Shown here: positions 1 to 11,689 of the stretch, in pieces | How positions within the stretch are numbered: position 1 is the stretch's first letter | How the letters are laid out: every line of letters begins with the position of its first letter | Assembly (NCBI GenBank): GCA_030704615.1 | Contig: CM060734.1 | Location: forward strand, 21,764,001-21,824,000 | Origin: Takakia lepidozioides | Lineage: Eukaryota; Streptophyta; Takakiopsida; Takakiales; Takakiaceae | DNA: 60,000 nucleotides | Reading direction: 5' to 3' | Notes under the pieces: generated by a model | The model's input: only the letters and a program-made list of their open reading frames with translations | What the model was told of the DNA's origin: nothing | Database searches by the model: none | Position numbers and translations under genes: made by a program

Positions 1-2507
1 CGATGTGGGGTGCTGCATGGGGTATCGCAGGCATCCAGTGGGCAACGCCCTGGCATTGCCGCGGCGTTGCCTCGGCGTCGCCGAAGCATCGTTATACCCG
101 CCAGTTGCGACCCCCGAAGGTCGCAGCGGCGTCGCAGTGACCCTTGGGGTGTCGCAGAGCTGGTGGGGCAAAAGGGTCGCGCTGGGGTGGCCTGGGATTT
201 GGGGTGGGGTTTTTTAATTTTAATTTTAATTTTGGATCATTTGTTCCCCTCTTTCGTGTGTGCGGGGTTGTAGGGTTTCAAGATTCATCACAATACATAT
301 TCATCATTCTCATTCCTTGCCCTGGTAACGCTCACAACGGACATTTGATCTCAAACTCCAAGCCTAAATGAGCTAGAGGAGATAAAATACCTCCAGAGGG
401 TTATTAGAACTTGGTCTGCAATGCGGAACCTTGAATCTCATTGGAGTCCTCTAGGCACCTCCAGTATCTCATCCTCTAACTTACACCTGTTCAGCATTAA
501 TTAATGGTTGAACTCTATCACCGTTTCCAGTTGTGGCAATGTCTACAACGAGTAAGACTCCTGCAACTGTAAAGTGTGTCCCAGCCCTGCCCCTCTGCCT
601 GCTTGTGGCATTTCCCATGTGCTTGTTGACACTCTCGCCTAGACAAATCAATGGTCATCCCACATAAACAACTCCCCCTCGTCTCTATCCTCTCTCACAA
701 ACAGTAAAACGGACATACCATTTGTGGAATTTCAGCCAATTACAGGGAATCGGGTGTTTAATGCCCTATTAGCTTAGACATTATCCTAAAAAGCTGAGTC
801 GATTCTATAGTGCTACTATAGAGACAGCTGTTACGCGGTGTGCCTAGAACAGGGCAGAGAGAGAAAGAGGGAGAGAGGACCGCTTATAGCTTGAGCAATG
901 GCCCGCTCCCTACGAAGGATGGATACTGCTCTTGTGCAAGGGTGGGATTAAGACTCCTCTCAGCAAACCACAAAAGTTTCGGATATAACCAAAATTGAAG
1001 TTGCTTGTGGAGTTCTTCAAATGCATTTCTTAAGTCGCCGCTACAAATGACCGTGAGTGAATGCTCTTACTCGAGATACTTTGAAAGACAAGATGTACTT
1101 ACCAATGTACTCCATCTTTCACGGCACGATAAGTCAAAAACAAAAGCTCCTGTAATCCAGCTCCTGAACACAACTGAAATCCCATAGCGCTGGTCTTCAT
1201 GCTCTTCTTCTTCCTGTCCGCCATTGTTCCTAGCGCGACTACCTCCCGCCATCTCTATCCATTTTTTTAACATCATCCATTACAGAGTTTTTAGTTCATC
1301 CATTTTGGGGTTTAGGGTTCATCTAGTTTCAGTGTTCCACAGTATGCATGCTGATTACTTCAGAATGAGATCACTTCATTAGAAATATTGTAACAGTCAC
1401 AGTGACTGCAGTGATATGTACGGTGTGTCTTCTGACGTCAGCTGGTGGGTGGAGGGAATGGAAGACAGCCGTGCATGGTCCCAGGTCTTCACCGCACATG
1501 GAGATGAGGAGTATTTACCATTCAAACAGGGGTGAGCATCATCCCTACCTATCTCTCTTCCTCAGCCCCAAAGTGCTATTATCTTCAGTCACAGTGCCAC
1601 TAATCTCAATTTGCTAAATGAACACTGTTGGATTTATGGCAGTTCGAAACTGGGATTTTGATGTGATATACATGGCGGTAGCATGTGTCAGGACAAAGTC
1701 AAGGTCTGCTCTTCTTCTAGCAGTATATTCGAAGCTAGCAGTTCTCTCTGAGCTGAGACAAGCTGCAACACAAATTATGAGCATCTGCGACAGTCCACAT
1801 GTCAATGGACTTGATTAATTTTAACAAAGCATATAACAATCACCATGTTGGGCTGTCATTCAAGCTCCAGTGTACTCCGGACACTGGCAATGGAGGCTGC
1901 AGGTTTCCGTTTGTGGAGTTTGTGCCTAACAGTTTATGGAGTACCACAATTGGAATTACCCAAGCTAGCTGGGCTCTCCCGTTGTGTATTGAGGGCTGTA
2001 TTGCTTCTTCTTATGGTCAGAGATTGTTTTCTGGTTTAGTGTGAACATAACAAGAAACAAAGAAGTTGTTGTTGCACATTTTGGGGACATTTGCAACCTC
2101 CATCAATTTCAAGCTTTGGAAACATGCGCGGGCCTTGATGGTTTTTTTCCAATGAGACTCCAGATCCAAATTCCACGGAATGCACAAATTTTGTCCTCCT
2201 CACCTTGCTACCAAGGCTTTAGGGTTGGAGGAAAAGTGGAAATTGTGTGTGGCGCTCTGTTTCCAGAGCAGAAAACAGCAACTATGTTGTCTTTTTATTC
2301 TTCTTTCCCCGTGTCTGCATCTACATGCAGTTGTTTGCATGCGCCTCTCTTTTCCATGTTTCTTCCAAAATGTGTCTGGCATGAAGGAACAAAATGCCGT
2401 GACCTCTTCACAACCATGAACAGTGGAAGGAATTAGCAGTGCTGCATTATAATTCATGTAAAGTGAACGAATCGTCTACTTCTCACAGACATATTTGTTT
2501 TTCGCAG
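1..2507. other. No supported gene; GC-rich start then AT-richer noncoding DNA
   Basis: The first 200 bases are GC-rich with repeated gtcgcag/ggcgtcgc words and then a short TTTTAAT run near 213-233. The rest shows no open frame with convincing codon use or a recognisable domain. A short minus-strand frame near 1100-1276 starts at an ATG and reaches a good GTAAGT donor near 1100, but no following exon was found. Confidence 0.5.
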
Positions 2508-4746
2508 GACTTGGACAAGAATGACGTTGTCTACGTAAGTGAAGGAGACCTTAAGGTGGCATTGAAGAGGCTCATTCACCTAGTTCCCAGCAGGTAATAG
2601 GGAAAACTGTGACTATTTTCAGTGTGTCGTACATGGTTGCTTTAAAAAATGAAAGAATCTCAGTTGCAACTCACAATTTCTGTAAAAATGGAATCTCTAG
2701 TATTGGCTTGTCGACATACGTTCATGAGGTAGATGGATGTGTGGTGTTGATTTACAGTTGTAAACCTCCTGAAGCCATGCACAGTTAAATCATGTGCACA
2801 GGCTGACGGTGTATATCAAGTCAAGTGTGGTGGGGCTGCATTCTGACCGTGCATACTAGGTACTGTGAGCCTGTCCTTTTCCAAGCCGCCCAATCATTCT
2901 GATGTTCGTACTCGTTTCATGAGATTCTTTCCAGGGGTAGCGTGCTTTTGACTATAGCAACATGTCTGCGCTTCCAGGAGTAGTTCCAATTGGCCAAGAC
3001 CAAGTTTATGTAACCCAGGTCCCCTTCTATCCCCTGTGCTGTGGTGGTAGCAGGGATCTGTGGAGGGCATCACTCACCACTTCCCACTCAGCACGTCAAC
3101 CAAAAAACCACAAACATGCCTTGCATCAACTTCAGTCCAGCTATCAAGTACTGGTGCATTGCATTTTTGTCATTTGTGTGTATGGTGCTTTTGCTAAATA
3201 CATTGAAAATCATAGAGCCAATGATAAAAGGACACGATGTAGTACTGTCTTATGGCTATGAAATCATCTTTGTAGAGAAAGGATGCTGGGTTGAAAGGGA
3301 GATGCAATCTCCATGTGCCTTGTTGAATCTCCAAGTGGGTCTAACATCTATCATTGGGCCTGACATTGGAGTGGCAGGGTGCCCTTATTCATGTGTATTA
3401 AGGGCGCCAAATGTGTTCCAATTTGCAGCCAACACCGGGTTTACCCGTGCTGTGTCTCAGGGTGAGTTGTGTTGGTTGGTTCTGTTTTGATGCAGGTTGC
3501 ACTAGCCATACTTAGGATGATTGTTATTTGAGGAATTTCCTCCAGTCTGTGCATCACCCTTCATCTCCCCATGGCCAAGTACATGTAGTATGTGAATTCA
3601 GATGTAACATCCAAGGCACTGCGGGACAGGGCAAGAAGAGGATTATGGAGTGCAGCTGGCAGTTGGGCAGTGTCCCCACAATTGCATCCATTGGGTCACT
3701 CCTCAACAAATGATTTTGTTGGAAGATCTCATGCAGAGGTCTTACTACCCCTCCCTCCCCATTGATGTATGACGACATGTGATGAAGTCTAGGTCCATCT
3801 CTGCTGCTGAAGTGCAGACTATCACTGTGACAAACCTATCGAAGGATGCTTTCACTTTTCTGGGTAGTAGACAGATTCCATGTTATTCTCATGTGAATCT
3901 AAAAGCCCCCCTGCCAAAAACTACCTTTTTTGTTGGAGTTCACTTGTTTGATGTACATGACTTATTTGTGGAGCCCTGCCTGCAGAACCCTGGAAGATGA
4001 TGCATATTCAAGTGAGGCGCTAATGCTTGAATCACTGATAGCTTGCGCCACCTATGAAAATGGCAGATATGAACCCCCCAAGCACAAACCATCTCGGAGT
4101 GACCAGTGGGTTGATTGGTTCTAATTGTGCATAGTTGTTTGTTCTTTAAACAGGGCAAAGTGCGGGGGAAAGCTATTTTGCTTAGAACCTGGCATGCCAC
4201 CACACACTTTTTATTCCTCACATGAATCTCTTGCTTCCAGGATACTTCTGTTTGGTGGCTCCCTCTCTTTCTACCTCATGCAAAGTATACAAGATTGTAT
4301 CATTAGCTTCAGATTGTCATGTCACAAACCACTGGGGTGAGAAGTGCAGTTCTCCTCTTAACAAATTATAGAGGTAAATTATCTAAAGCTGTTTTATCAG
4401 TTGAGTTTTTCCATGTCAGAAACCTCCTGAGTGGCAAGGGTATCATCACCTGCTCCTTACCTAGTTAAGGAGGTGGTTTCACACTAGACCTCTTTACAGG
4501 AATGAGGGAAAGGTGGACACCAGTAAGCTCCGGCTTACACTTTCAAGCTCCTTCTCGCAGTCCAAGTCGCACAATTTCGGTGCCTCTGCTGCTGCCAAGC
4601 CAGCTCCTTCAATCACAAATTCTATTATATCCAGCCATGAGAATGCTGAAGGCCCACAACAGCCATTGCTTCTCTGCGCTGCAAAGCAGCCAACACTCTC
4701 TCTCCTTTCCCATTTGATAGTTTCAGATGCTGCATCTGTTTCATGA
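2508..4746 (+). CDS. Possible last two exons of an unrecognised gene
   Basis: Two candidate exons join in phase. The first (2508-2593) follows a TTTTTCGCAG acceptor and ends CAGCAG before GTAATA. The second starts at 4499 after CTCTTTACAG and runs to a TGA at 4744-4746. The first gives a charged stretch containing VVYVSEGDLKVALKRL; the second gives a Ser/Ala-rich tail of about 80 residues (RLTLSSSFSQSKSHNFGA). I recognise no domain. Weak points: the joining intron would be 1.9 kb, a stronger GTAAGT donor lies inside the first exon at 2535, and no upstream exon was found. It could instead be a decayed transposon fragment, since the first exon loosely resembles the YVATTDDLIRAL stretch of the transposase at 31.6-35.2 kb. 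Confidence 0.25.
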
Positions 4747-5469
4747 AGAATTTTGGTGCTCACCACAATATTGGTGGCCCAGATCCAAGAATGCATAGGG
4801 ACGATGACATGTGGGCAACAACGAAGAATCATCATTGGTGCGAAGAGAGGTGTTAATGGATGACTAAACTACATTGTCTCACGGATGACACAGTGTTGGA
4901 TGAGCAAGACCAAGGAGGGCACTTTTGTGAAACGACAGAAACCCTAAGACTAAGATCCCTAAGATCCGGTGCGAGATATACGCTCTCAATCGTAACTTAT
5001 GCTCTCAATGGTAATCTTTTAAATGCTCCTTATTCCATCTTCGTAGAACACCCCTCGAAATCCCTAATGGGCCAGGGGATGTTCATCCTTGCAGTAGAGT
5101 TCATCCTTCCAAAGCTCTTGTGCATGTAATTAGTTCAGGGTTTCCAGCGTTTCTAGCAAAGAACAAGTTTCCTCGGTCAAATATCAATCAAATTTCCTCA
5201 TTTCCAGTTTTCAAGTGGAAATGTAGAACAATTTTCCAGTTTCCTCATGTGGTATTTACCAAATTCCCACCACAAGTTTATTCTCTAGCAGGGGAATTTG
5301 AAATAAGTGCCTCCTACGTATTAAGGGAAATGGTCATAACCTCTTTGTGAAAGAGACATGTACAATCCAAATTGCGAGCTAGGACAGCACTTCTTCATAA
5401 ACTTCTTTAGAAAAGAAAAAAGATACTGGTGTATTGATGGCCTCTCATTTTAAGATAATAGGGTCTTCA
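4747..5469. other. Noncoding stretch
   Basis: AT-rich sequence with no supported exon, repeat or RNA gene. Confidence 0.4.
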
Positions 5470-5629
5470 ATGGGCACGTGCGATGTGGCCGGTGGGCCCC
5501 GCGCACGGACGCCTGGCTCCCCAGCACCCCGCCCGCCCCGCCCGCCGCTGCGCGTGGTCGCCCAGCCGCGGGCGCGGGTGCAGCAACCGCGCCCGCGCCC
5601 CCGTCCGCCGCACGGCCAGTCCCCCGCCC

Positions 5630-5755
5630 ATGAGTCCGCTGCCCTCCAGTCTGCCAGTCCGCTGCTGGCCAGTCGGCTGCCCAGCAGTCTGCCAGTCCGC
5701 CAGTCTGCCCGCCAGTCCGCTGGCCAGTCCGCTGCCATCCAGTCCGCTGACGGCG
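5630..5755. repeat. CAGTCYGCYG short-repeat cluster, block 1
   Basis: The words CCAGTCTGCCAGTCCGCTG, CAGTCCGCTGGC and close variants recur about every 10-20 bases inside a very GC-rich block (5480-5760). The spacing is irregular, so it is a word cluster and not a strict tandem array. It makes long spurious open frames on both strands. Confidence 0.7.
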
Positions 5756-5759
5756 CAGG

Positions 5760-6550
5760 ATTGCCACCGTCCATTCCCATAACCCATCCGAGCCCTCCAT
5801 TTTTAGGGCTGCGAAAATGGCAATGATCTTCCCACCAAATCCCGGCCACTCTCTTTTGACGGATGTTTGTTGTCCGATGTTGCGGTAGGCGTTTCCATGC
5901 ACGCGACTGTTCCTCTTTTGCGCACGATGTTCATGATGATGATGAAGCGTGTGTTTGAACATGAGAGGACTGTCTCGGCACTACAGCCACCATCGTGCAT
6001 ATGCTTCCACTATTTTTGCCTTCTTGTTGTGCTTTCGGGAACCTTCGTTTTATGGTTTGGTTCTATGTCATAAATATGGAAAATGCGGTCATCTGTCGTC
6101 GATAACGTCCTCGGCTTGTGATCCGTCATGATACGTTTAGCCCCTTCGTACTACATCCCTCATGAGAGCCTTCACAAGTTTAGTTCGTTAAAGGAACCCA
6201 TGGGTAACATGTGCGCGAAAATGGTGGAAGCGTATGCACATGGGGGCGTGTATTGCAGATTTCGTATCGGACGATGGGACTGTTTATGTGACCAAGTATA
6301 GCGGCTTGCATCCGTCATGCATAAGTTGTGGAAAAGGGTGGAGAATCTGAAGAAACCCAGCTTTGTGATGGATCCACATGGTATTATATAAGGGATGGCA
6401 GCACAAAAAAACAATTCGAGTCGTCACGGAACACCATCCAGTGTTAAGGTCCTCAAACATCCACACGCACGTGCTGATGTCTGAGCCACGAGGCGGACAT
6501 CAGCAGATGGACCAGGCTGAGACAATTGCATCTGCAAATGCGCGTGGATG
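5760..6550 (+). pseudogene. Decayed coding remnant, unrecognised
   Basis: Short plus-strand frames with coding-like composition overlap here. One from the ATG at 6129 gives 58 residues; another near 6255-6355 contains SDDGTVYVTKYSGLHPSC and a C-x2-C pair. They sit in different frames with stops between them, as expected for a broken gene or transposon relic. No family is recognised. Confidence 0.2.
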
Positions 6551-7060
6551 TTTGAGGTCTGTTGTGTCGCGAGTCTGTTCACAGTGGGTCCGCTGGCCCG
6601 TCAGTGCTCTGGATATTCCCCTTATCGCGTGCATAACAGTCAGTTTGGAGGCGGTCTGCTGGAAGTCCGTCTGTTAGGATATCAGTCTGTCGCACTTGTG
6701 AATTTGTCAGTCTGTTGTGTCAGAAGTCTGTTGCACTAAGTCTGTTTGACTTCTTATTTTCCCTCCGGTCAGTCTTTTGGCTTGTTCTCCCGCCAGTCTG
6801 GCGAAACGTCCGTCTGCTGGACAGTTCTCCTCTATGGATATCAGTCTGTTGGACTGTGCATGCATCAGTCTGTTGTGCCGCGAGTCTGTTCGCAATGGGT
6901 GTGTTCGACTTTCCTGTTCTCCCCTTACTCTCTTTTGTCTTCATTCCGCTGGTAGGGAAGTGCCTCCAATATGAAGCCGCTTCGCCTTAGCAAAGCGAAT
7001 AGTCCGCTGGACTGGCGGTCCGCTAGACTCTCGGCCCGATGGGAAATGAGTCTGCTGCAC
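6550..7060. repeat. CAGTCTGTTG short-repeat cluster, block 2
   Basis: Same family as the block at 5.6 kb. CAGTCTGTTG, AGTCCGCTGG and GTCTGCTGGA occur at least a dozen times with irregular spacing. A further small tandem repeat (three copies of ACAGTTTTGC) lies at about 7257-7283. Confidence 0.7.
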
Positions 7061-7539
7061 TTGCGAGGACCGTGGATGTCTTTTGTACGTTGCGTTCGTT
7101 CGGTGGACGTATTCAATGCGATGATGGCGGATAGTTGGCGCCTGTGAAATCACGCCACGTTGGCAGTGCCATGCCCGTTTTCCCCCTTCTACTTCTACTT
7201 TCTTCTCATGTTCCCTGTGCGATCGACTCCATTCTCTTCGCGCCTGTTTCTTCGCACAGTTTTGCACAGTTTTGCACAGTTTTGTTTTCCTCTTTGCGTT
7301 TCCATCACCGTAACGAAAGACGACCGTTCTTCCCCAGGTGTGGAGAGTCGCGGTGAGCCGCAAAGCGTCGCAAACACGCTCGCCTTCGTAACAACTCGAA
7401 GTTCATCGGCTCAGTGAGGTTCTCACTTGCTGCGGTGTTTCCATTCCATTCTGTGTCCTCTTCTTGCTTAGGGTGAGTCTTTTCATAGGACTTCTATATG
7501 TCGCTCATTGTCCTTGCACCTTCGTTTCATTTTGCAGCG

Positions 7540-9564
7540 ATGGAGGATGCTTGTGAAAAGGGTGGAGCGGACTGGGTGGATTTTGTGCACCAAACTAGAC
7601 TGAAGAAGAAGCGAAGGTACTGGTACTCACCAGACGAGTTTGATCATAAAATAGTGGAAGCATTTGTAGACCTCCGCGCCCGGAAGCCCAAAAACTTGAA
7701 TTGGCAGAAGGACAAGCTCTTCTGTCCCTTCTGTGAAGAGGTTATCAAGGACAAAATCCAACTAAATCGGCATTGTGTTGACACGGGTTGCAAGGAGACT
7801 GTTGCAATGATTCCACGGGATTTCAAGCCTTGGCCGATACTGAAAGAAATGTCGATTGTCAAAGAGGCCACAATGCGCTTGCGCGGATCAGTGCTTGACC
7901 CCCGCACTTTGGAATTAGACGAAGTGCGCGCACGGTATGGTGTCCATTGTGGTGGCCCGTCAATGGAGGATTTGCAAGTGCAGGGAACGCCGGACGCTCC
8001 CAGAAAACGTAAACTGAGTGATGGGGCCCAAAAAAAGGAGAGGCAAAAAAAAGAGAAGGCTGCAAGGTCTGCTCGCGAGGCAAGGGCAAAATCCACGCAA
8101 CAGACTGAACCCCGTCCTGGGTGGCAGACCCACACCATCAATACTGATACTAAAAGTGAATCTGCTCAGGGCCTGGAAGGGGTGACAAGTCCAGTGGACA
8201 TTGACTTGCCTGACCAGACTCGGCAGCAGACTCACACAAATATCGCGACCCATGCCATCGATTTAGGGTCAAAACCAAAAACTCAACAGAGCACTGAAGG
8301 GCCAGTCTGCCCTGGCACATTGCGCCTCGTTGACTTTGGGCTTTTCCCACCAGAGTGCCCACCAATTGGGGATCCAGACTTCTTCCGTTATTTCTACAAA
8401 GTTGCCCAGTCAGGTCTGCTACGCACATTCATCCAACAGGCGGAACAAAACTGGTTGAACAACTTTGAAGATGAAGATGACGATGATGAAGTAGGGGAGG
8501 TAATGGTCAGTCTGACCGCCCAGTCTGTTCTCTGTGCTGTTTGAGTCCATCATCGGGGTCACGTTGCCTATTCAGTCTGGTCAGTCCGCTGCGTTCTCTC
8601 CTCAGTCCGCTGGCTCACTCCGTTCGTCAGTTAGTCTGTTTTATATTGCTGCATTACTTACTGAGTCCGTTTGTCAGTCCGCTGGTCCAGTCCACTGGTA
8701 TAGTCTACTAGTTGCCTCCACCCTACGTACGCACGTTACAGTCTACTGGTCTGTGAGTCCAGTCCGCTGCATGAGGTGAATATAGAGTCCACGTCCATGT
8801 TCCTGACGTCCAAGTTCTCTGCCGTGTACCAGGATGAACGTGTTTCTATTTGTAGGGCCATTCAGGCTTGGCGGATACCTAGCAATGATGCTCCTTTACA
8901 AGCGACTGCAGTACGTGCGGAAGTGGACCGCGTGCGAGAGTACATATTATTGAAGTATCCTGGGTCATCTGCTGCTATAGCGGCATTACATATTCAAGAC
9001 GCGTCGGGGGGGAATGCGTCTGGGACAGCTGAGTCTGCCATCCAGCAGACTCCCATTCAGCAGGCCGTCATCCAGCAGACTCCCGTTCAGCAGCCTGTCA
9101 TCCATCAGACTCCAACGGAGCAGACTCCCAACGAGCAGCCTGTCATCCTGCAGACTCCTCTCCAGGAGCCCATCATGCAGCCCATGCCAATGGGAAGTCC
9201 TGTCATCCAACAGACTGCGGACCAGCAGACTGACCAGCAGACTGCCTTTCTCTCACATAGCACGGCGTTTTTTGCAGTTTGGCGATCGCCATCACCGGTA
9301 ATTCGACCCGGAGCTGCAGACCTCACACTTCCCCGACTTAGGGTGGGAGAAATTAATCCCCATTTATATTGGCATAATGAGCTTCACCGGATTGTTGCGG
9401 ACCGCCGGTGGTCATTTGTACCCTTTCATTATTCCATGGAGTTTTCTATCGAGGAAGCCAATCATGTTCTAGAAGCCGCCTCTACTGTTGCCATTGAAGC
9501 CACAAACGACCAAAATGCGCCGCCTATAAATAGGTTTGCATTGCCTTTCATTGGGGGTTTCTAG
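7540..9564 (+). CDS. Unrecognised C2HC-finger protein with repeat-encoded Gln/Pro tract
   Basis: Two long open frames, 7540-8499 and 8776-9564, join in phase if GTAATG at 8500 is a donor and ATGAG before 8776 an acceptor. The predicted protein is 582 aa. The start chosen is the ATG at 7540, directly after TTTCATTTTGCAG, which looks like the acceptor of a 5'-UTR intron (donor GGTGAGTC near 7470). An ATG at 7498 in the same frame is the alternative. Residues 61-84 hold a C-x2-C-x12-H with following Cys, a zinc-finger pattern. A Lys/Arg-rich basic stretch is at about 165-200 and an acidic DEDDDDE run near 315. The second exon encodes repeats such as IQQTPIQQAVIQQTPVQQ made from the local CAGCAGACT word. 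The acceptor lacks a pyrimidine tract, so these may be two separate frames. Function unknown; a domesticated or element-borne DNA-binding protein is possible. Confidence 0.5.
8500..8775 (+). repeat. CAGTCYGCTGG cluster within presumed intron, block 3
   Basis: More than ten CAGTCTGGT, CAGTCCGCTG and GAGTCCGTTTG words fill this 276-base gap between the two open frames. The same word in the opposite orientation (CAGCAGACT) builds the coding repeat at 9030-9245. Confidence 0.65.
9030..9245 (+). repeat. Coding minisatellite of CAGCAGACTCC units
   Basis: Imperfect units of about 15-30 bases containing CAGCAGACT repeat about ten times in frame and encode QQTP/QQAV/QQPV. The core is the reverse complement of the noncoding AGTCTGCTG word of the neighbouring clusters. 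Confidence 0.75.
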
Positions 9565-9899
9565 CATGTATCGATTTTATTTTTGGCTCAATTTTATCTG
9601 CGGCTTCAAGCATCCCACCGCTATTCCCCTGCCAAAATTTGGACCAATCAAAAATGCCCCCAAAACAAAGTGTTCACTTCGCTCACTATTGCAGAACTCT
9701 CTATGAAGAGTGCATGAAGTAGATCACAAATCAAGTTTGGAGTGCAAAACAGGGAAAAAAATGTGGTTTTGGGTCCAAATGAATTATGTTCGCTCCCAAA
9801 TTTGGCACGCACGTTGCATATGGAGTCATTACACGCCCCATTCAAAAATGGAATGAAAAACAAATCGTGAGCACGCGAAACACAGTCCAACAGGTCTCA

Positions 9900-10260
9900 A
9901 AGTAATAGCAGATCCAAGGGAATACATTCAATGGGTGAACGGATGGTTGCCCATCCAAATCATTTTTGTTTGCTTCCAATCTTTGCCAGTACGTTCGAGA
10001 CACCCTCTCACAAGTCCCAGACTAATATGAGATCAATCGAAATTCATTCGATGGCTCAACGGATGGTTGGCCATCAAAATGATTTTGGTTCGCTTTGAGA
10101 CTTGGCCACTATCTTCAACGTACGATGTAAGAGGCCCCAGAATAATATGAGGCAATCAAAATTCGTTCAATGGGCCAACGGATGGTTGCCCATCCAAATG
10201 ATTTTCGTTCGCTTTGAGACTTGGCCAGTTTGTTCAATGTACCCTCTGATACGTCCCAGT
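9900..10260. repeat. Tandem repeat, about 110-bp period, three or more copies
   Basis: The block containing CAACGGATGGTTGCCCATCC, then GATTTTCGTTCGCTTTGAGA and CTTGGCCAGT recurs near 9930, 10050 and 10170, with substitutions between copies. No coding potential. 9565-9900 looks like a more diverged part of the same array. Confidence 0.7.
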
Positions 10261-10643
10261 GGAGGTTAGCTATTTCATGAGCATGAGCGGCATGAGCGGA
10301 GTAGTAAGACAATCGGTTTTCATGAGCAGAAGTACAAATTTTGAAAATAAAAAACAATAAAAAAACATTAATTTAATGCAATGTGTCAGGAAAAACAAAT
10401 ATATTATTCGGCCCCTTTAAGGGAAAATTGTAGTTTTGACAGTTGTGCTCATGATATTTCGTCTTCCGCTCATGCCAATTCCCAGCGACATGTGCAAATA
10501 TGGTGCCGAATTTCGCGGTAATAGGGTCCATAACCTGAAAAAACGGCGACGTATTTCGCGGTAACAGGTCTCTCTGGCGAAAAATGGTGCTGAATTCCGT
10601 GGCTATAGGTCCCCTCGTGACAGGTAATTTGGCGCCATTTTTC

Positions 10644-10915
10644 CAGTGCATGTTCGGACTTAGCCAGTTTTCGGCGCAAAATAGGGAAATTCGGCGCCAT
10701 TTTTCCAGACACTGTATCAGTGCATGTTGGGACTTAGCCAGTTATTCGGCGCCATTTTTCCAGACACGGTACCAGTGCATGTTGGGACTTAGCCAGTTTT
10801 CGGCCCAAAAAAGAGAAATTCGGCGCCATTTTCCAGACACAGGTACCAGTGCATGTTGGGACTTAGCCAGTTTTCGGTCCCAAAAAGAGAAATTCGGCGC
10901 CATTTTTCCAAAAAT
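10644..10915. repeat. Tandem repeat, 54-75 bp units, four copies
   Basis: Units starting CAGTGCATGTTGGGACTTAG begin at about 10644, 10719, 10773 and 10847. Each ends with AATTCGGCGCCATTTTTCC; one copy is internally shortened. Related TTTCGCGGTAA words occur just upstream (10500-10640). The open frame across it is a by-product of the repeat. Confidence 0.8.
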
Positions 10916-11066
10916 GGCCCCACAACTGCTTCTGTTGGATCTCAGTTTGAATGGAATATTGCCTCATTCCAGGAGTTTTGGGGTGCATTTCATTACACTG
11001 CAAAAAAAAGTCTGATACAGCAAAATGCAATTGAAAATATCCATATGGAGGATTCCCTTTGCCCCA

Positions 11067-11665
11067 TCAATGATTTCTGGAATCCCTAAGGAGGAGTTTG
11101 TGCAGCTCGTTCACGCTCAACGCCGGTGCATGAATAAAGTCATCAATAGTCACGTTCATCCTCAACCTCTTCAGGTAAATGTAATACAGATGCTTGCACG
11201 GATAATACTTCGAACCCTTCTTTGCTTCCATCAACAAGAAGTCCGTACAATTGCAAGTCGGCTCCACTCCAATCGTAATTGTGTATACATTGTCGCGTAC
11301 AGCCGAGCCGACCGTTGCCATCCGATACACACGCCCAAGGGCGGGTGGGGGTACGTCCACGGAGCTCTGAATAGTTCAAGCCATCCCAAGAGCATTGGCA
11401 ATCCGAGTCTCATTCAACTTGTTGGGAGGGTGTCGTCTTTTCACTCTTCCGAATCGCATTGTGGGATGTGCAGAATTGTCCAATCCGTCTCTACTGGACC
11501 GAGCAGTCTGCAATGGCTGGGTCTGAGGAACCGGAAACGCGTGGGCCGGGATGTCTGTGCGTTGCACCATTCGAAATCCTGCTGCAGATAAAGCATCCGC
11601 CTCATTCTGAGAGAGGCTGCAACCCGGTGCAACAAGCCAGACGCCCGGAGGCTCCGGCATTCCCT
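11067..11665 (-). pseudogene. C-terminal fragment of a MULE-like SWIM transposase
   Basis: Two overlapping minus frames give a relic of the transposase family seen intact-length at 31.6-35.2 kb. The upstream part (about 11376-11665) has PPGVWLVAPGCSLSQ and an E-x3-L-x2-AGF motif, matching PPTVWPVKVGTHLSF and AGF in the other copy. The downstream part (11067-11360) has the SWIM-type zinc finger C-x-C-x(n)-C-x-H (TCNCTDFLL, then YYPCKHLYYIYLKRL). The two parts are in different frames, so it is broken. Sequence similarity is moderate, indicating a separate subfamily. It is fused at about 11.67-11.72 kb to the retrotransposon fragment upstream. Confidence 0.65.
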
Positions 11666-11689
11666 GAATCCCGTACAATAAAGTGGACA

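Noticed and set aside
1067-1276. Minus frame starting at an ATG with a GTAAGT donor
   Set aside because: Could be a first exon, but no following exon with matching phase and no domain was found.
2508-2593. Fragment of the SWIM transposase family
   Set aside because: Similarity to VATTDDLIRAL is limited to about ten residues; too weak to call.
5434-5962. Overlapping long frames on both strands
   Set aside because: Produced by the GC-rich CAGTCCGC repeat cluster; low-complexity products in every frame.
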